From: Methylobacterium phyllostachyos
GTDB taxonomy: Bacteria; Pseudomonadota; Alphaproteobacteria; Rhizobiales; Beijerinckiaceae
Reading direction: 5' to 3'
NCBI RefSeq assembly: GCF_900103445.1
Contig: NZ_FNHS01000005.1
Location: forward strand, 304,744-368,743
DNA: 64,000 nucleotides
The first letter of the stretch is position 1, and the number at the start of each line of letters is the position of its first letter. The position numbers and the translations under genes are program-made. The notes beneath the pieces are model-generated. The model saw nothing but the letters and a program-made list of their open reading frames with translations. It made no database searches and was not told the origin of the DNA. Shown here piece after piece: positions 59,905-64,000 of the stretch.

Positions 59905-60477
59905 GTTTCCTCCCGGTGGGACAGGAAAGCAACGATTCAGCTTTCCGTTCTTCAGGGCTTTAAGGGTACGGAGTGCCAGCCGCACGAGGCCGGACGTCAT
60001 AGATCTTCTTTGCCGTCCGGCGGGATGATCCGACGGATCCTTTCCGGACGCTTAAGGTCTCGGGTCTGAGGAGGGTTGTTCGCCCGCAGCCCTCTCGCAC
60101 CCCGATGCGTCTGGCGCGCGCGAGCCGGTATGCGGCCGCTTCACCGAACCTTAACCTCCAGCGCGGTGCAGATTTCTGGCGCGGATGCATTGACCTCGGG
60201 GCCAACCGCGTCTAGAAGCGCGCCACTTCGGACGGCCACCGGCTGCCGACGGCCCCCTCGGATATGTTCCGGACGCCGCCGCAAACGCCCCGCGCGTTCC
60301 GAGGAATCAAATCGCCTGACGCTGTAAGTCAGATCCGTAGGTACGAGCGCGTTCGTTTTTGAGCGTGCTCCTCTGCCCGCACCGCGCCGAGGGGCTCTGA
60401 CCAGCCCTCCGGCGCATATTCGTATTGCGGACTGCTCATCGCGGTCCGGACTAGGTGACCGAGGAAGAGGGCACAGG
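59905..60477. other. Intergenic region between divergent transporter and str operons
   Basis: About 570 bases with no supported gene. It carries the promoter of rpsL at 60190-60218 and presumably that of the transporter operon, for which I see no clear -35/-10 pair. A small hairpin CTGAC/GTCAG lies near 60316. Short open frames here lack ribosome-binding sites. Confidence 0.5.
60190..60218 (+). promoter_or_regulatory. Promoter of the str operon (rpsL)
   Basis: TTGACC and TAGAAG are separated by 17 bases, about 260 bases before rpsL. It closely resembles the rpsM promoter candidate (TTGACA-N17-TAGCAG). The long leader could hold regulatory structure. Confidence 0.6.
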
Positions 60478-60849
60478 ATGCCGACGATCAACCAGCTGAT
60501 CGCCCAGCCGCGGAAGATCCAGCGGAGCCGCAACAAGGTTCCGGCGCTCGACGCTTGCCCGCAGAAGCGCGGCGTCTGCACCCGGGTCTACACGACGACC
60601 CCGAAGAAGCCGAACTCGGCGCTTCGTAAGGTCGCCAAGGTGCGTCTCACCAACGGCTTCGAGGTGATCGGCTACATCCCGGGTGAGGGCCACAACCTTC
60701 AGGAGCACTCCGTGGTGATGATCCGCGGCGGCCGCGTGAAGGATCTTCCGGGCGTGCGCTACCACATCCTGCGCGGCGTGCTCGACACGCAGGGCGTGAA
60801 GAACCGCAAGCAGCGCCGTTCGAAGTACGGCGCCAAGCGTCCGAAGTAA
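60478..60849 (+). CDS. rpsL: 30S ribosomal protein S12
   Basis: 123 residues. [40 protein letters not shown] and [20 protein letters not shown] are invariant. The residues at which streptomycin-resistance changes occur in E. coli (Lys in TPKKPNSA and Lys before DLPGVRYH) appear as wild type. It begins the str operon; rpsG follows after 119 bases. Confidence 0.98.
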   Translation: MPTINQLIAQPRKIQRSRNKVPALDACPQKRGVCTRVYTTTPKKPNSALRKVAKVRLTNGFEVIGYIPGEGHNLQEHSVVMIRGGRVKDLPGVRYHILRGVLDTQGVKNRKQRRSKYGAKRPK

Positions 60850-60968
60850 GTGCGTCCGAGGTAAGTTTTTCGGGCGTTCACGTTTCCACTGCCTGACAAG
60901 GATGTCGCCGGCGAAAGCTCAAGGCGGCCTGCGTCAGGTGCTTAAGACCCAATATTCGAGAGCCAAAA

Positions 60969-61439
60969 ATGTCCCGTCGTCACTCAGCCGAGAAGCGCGA
61001 GATCATCCCGGACCCGAAGTACGGGGATGTCGTGCTGACGAAGTTCATGAACTCCATCATGTATGAGGGCAAGAAGTCGACCGCCGAGCGGATCGTCTAC
61101 GGCGCCTTCGACATCGTCGAGAACCGCGCCCGCGCCAACCCGATCGAGGTGTTCCGCGCCGCCCTCGACAACGTCGCCCCGATGATCGAGGTCCGCTCCC
61201 GCCGCGTCGGCGGCGCGACCTACCAGGTCCCCGTCGAGGTGCGCACCGAGCGTCGTCAGGCACTGGCGATCCGCTGGCTGATCCAGGCCGCCCGCTCGCG
61301 CAACGACCGTACCATGATCGAGCGTCTCTCCGCCGAGCTGCTCGACGCCGCCAACAACCGCGGCAACGCCGTCAAGAAGCGGGAAGATACGCACCGGATG
61401 GCGGAAGCCAACCGCGCCTTCTCGCACTACCGCTGGTAA
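60969..61439 (+). CDS. rpsG: 30S ribosomal protein S7
   Basis: 156 residues. [40 protein letters not shown] and [20 protein letters not shown] are typical. S7 initiates assembly of the 30S head and contacts the E-site tRNA. In E. coli it represses its own operon by binding the rpsL-rpsG spacer; the 119-base spacer here was not analysed for that fold. fusA follows after 30 bases. Confidence 0.98.
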   Translation: MSRRHSAEKREIIPDPKYGDVVLTKFMNSIMYEGKKSTAERIVYGAFDIVENRARANPIEVFRAALDNVAPMIEVRSRRVGGATYQVPVEVRTERRQALAIRWLIQAARSRNDRTMIERLSAELLDAANNRGNAVKKREDTHRMAEANRAFSHYRW

Positions 61440-61469
61440 GCGGTTCCGCCGTCTCTCAGGAGCAATCCG

Positions 61470-63545
<2,076 letters not shown>

Positions 63546-63602
63546 GGCTCACGCCTAGGTATCTCTTCTTCCGCAACGCGAATTCGAATCTAGGAGGCTC
63601 TG

Positions 63603-64000
<398 letters not shown>

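Noticed and set aside
60076..60327. 83-codon frame upstream of rpsL
   Set aside because: It spans the likely rpsL promoter, has no ribosome-binding site and no recognisable sequence.

Overview
The window looks like a stretch of the main chromosome of a high-GC alphaproteobacterium of the Methylobacterium/Methylorubrum group. The basis is its codon use, the nifR3(dusB)-ntrB-ntrC order, the fused IspDF enzyme, many chemoreceptors, and small palindromic repeats of a kind common in Rhizobiales. The genus is an inference from gene content; no rRNA marker is present. I see no tRNA, rRNA, CRISPR array, transposase or prophage gene.

Layout. (1) 1-11.4 kb, mostly minus strand: a chemoreceptor cut by the left edge, a beta-hydroxyacid dehydrogenase, a P1/DmpA-type peptidase, a large hybrid histidine kinase with a small partner gene, a RarD-type permease, and two chemoreceptors of identical length that look like a tandem duplication. 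(2) 11.4-18.3 kb, mostly plus strand: a small Rmf/CrpP-family gene with a TTG start, metC overlapping a Tat-signal MmgE/PrpD gene, and a tightly overlapped set (ArnT-like transferase, GT2, LAB_N membrane protein, flavin-binding oxidase-like protein) that probably modifies an envelope lipid. (3) 18.4-28.3 kb: ntrC, ntrB and dusB on minus, divergent from ispDF; then a MAPEG protein, CinA-like amidase, FAD monooxygenase, COQ10-like protein and lipA. (4) 27.5-32.7 kb: a complete glycerol operon glpR-glpD-glpK-glpF with two palindromes matching the GlpR operator core. (5) 33.3-44.6 kb, plus strand: a Wsp-like chemosensory operon (cheW, cheR-TPR, cheW, mcp, cheA-REC, cheB) that continues by 4-bp overlaps into two hybrid histidine kinases and has no diguanylate cyclase or stand-alone CheY.

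(6) 45-56.4 kb, minus strand: the spc and alpha ribosomal operons, rplN-rplX-rplE-rpsN-rpsH-rplF-rplR-rpsE-rpmD-rplO-secY-adk and rpsM-rpsK-rpoA-rplQ. They are interrupted by an MBL-fold hydrolase between rpsK and rpoA, by about 1.1 kb carrying two unrelated small genes between adk and rpsM, and by a terminator-like hairpin between rplO and secY. (7) 57-59.8 kb, minus strand: a hypothetical gene and an amino-acid ABC importer (binding protein and two permeases) with no ATPase gene beside it. (8) 60.5-64 kb, plus strand: the str operon rpsL-rpsG-fusA-tuf, running off the right edge. The str and spc halves therefore point away from each other, with the transporter between them. The usual co-linear str-S10-spc-alpha order is broken between rpsQ and rplN.

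How the parts work together: the glp genes form a self-contained glycerol uptake and catabolism unit with its own repressor. DusB-NtrB-NtrC is the standard alphaproteobacterial nitrogen-control operon. The Wsp-like cluster has the parts for adaptation (CheR/CheB), signalling (CheA) and two further kinases as likely outputs.
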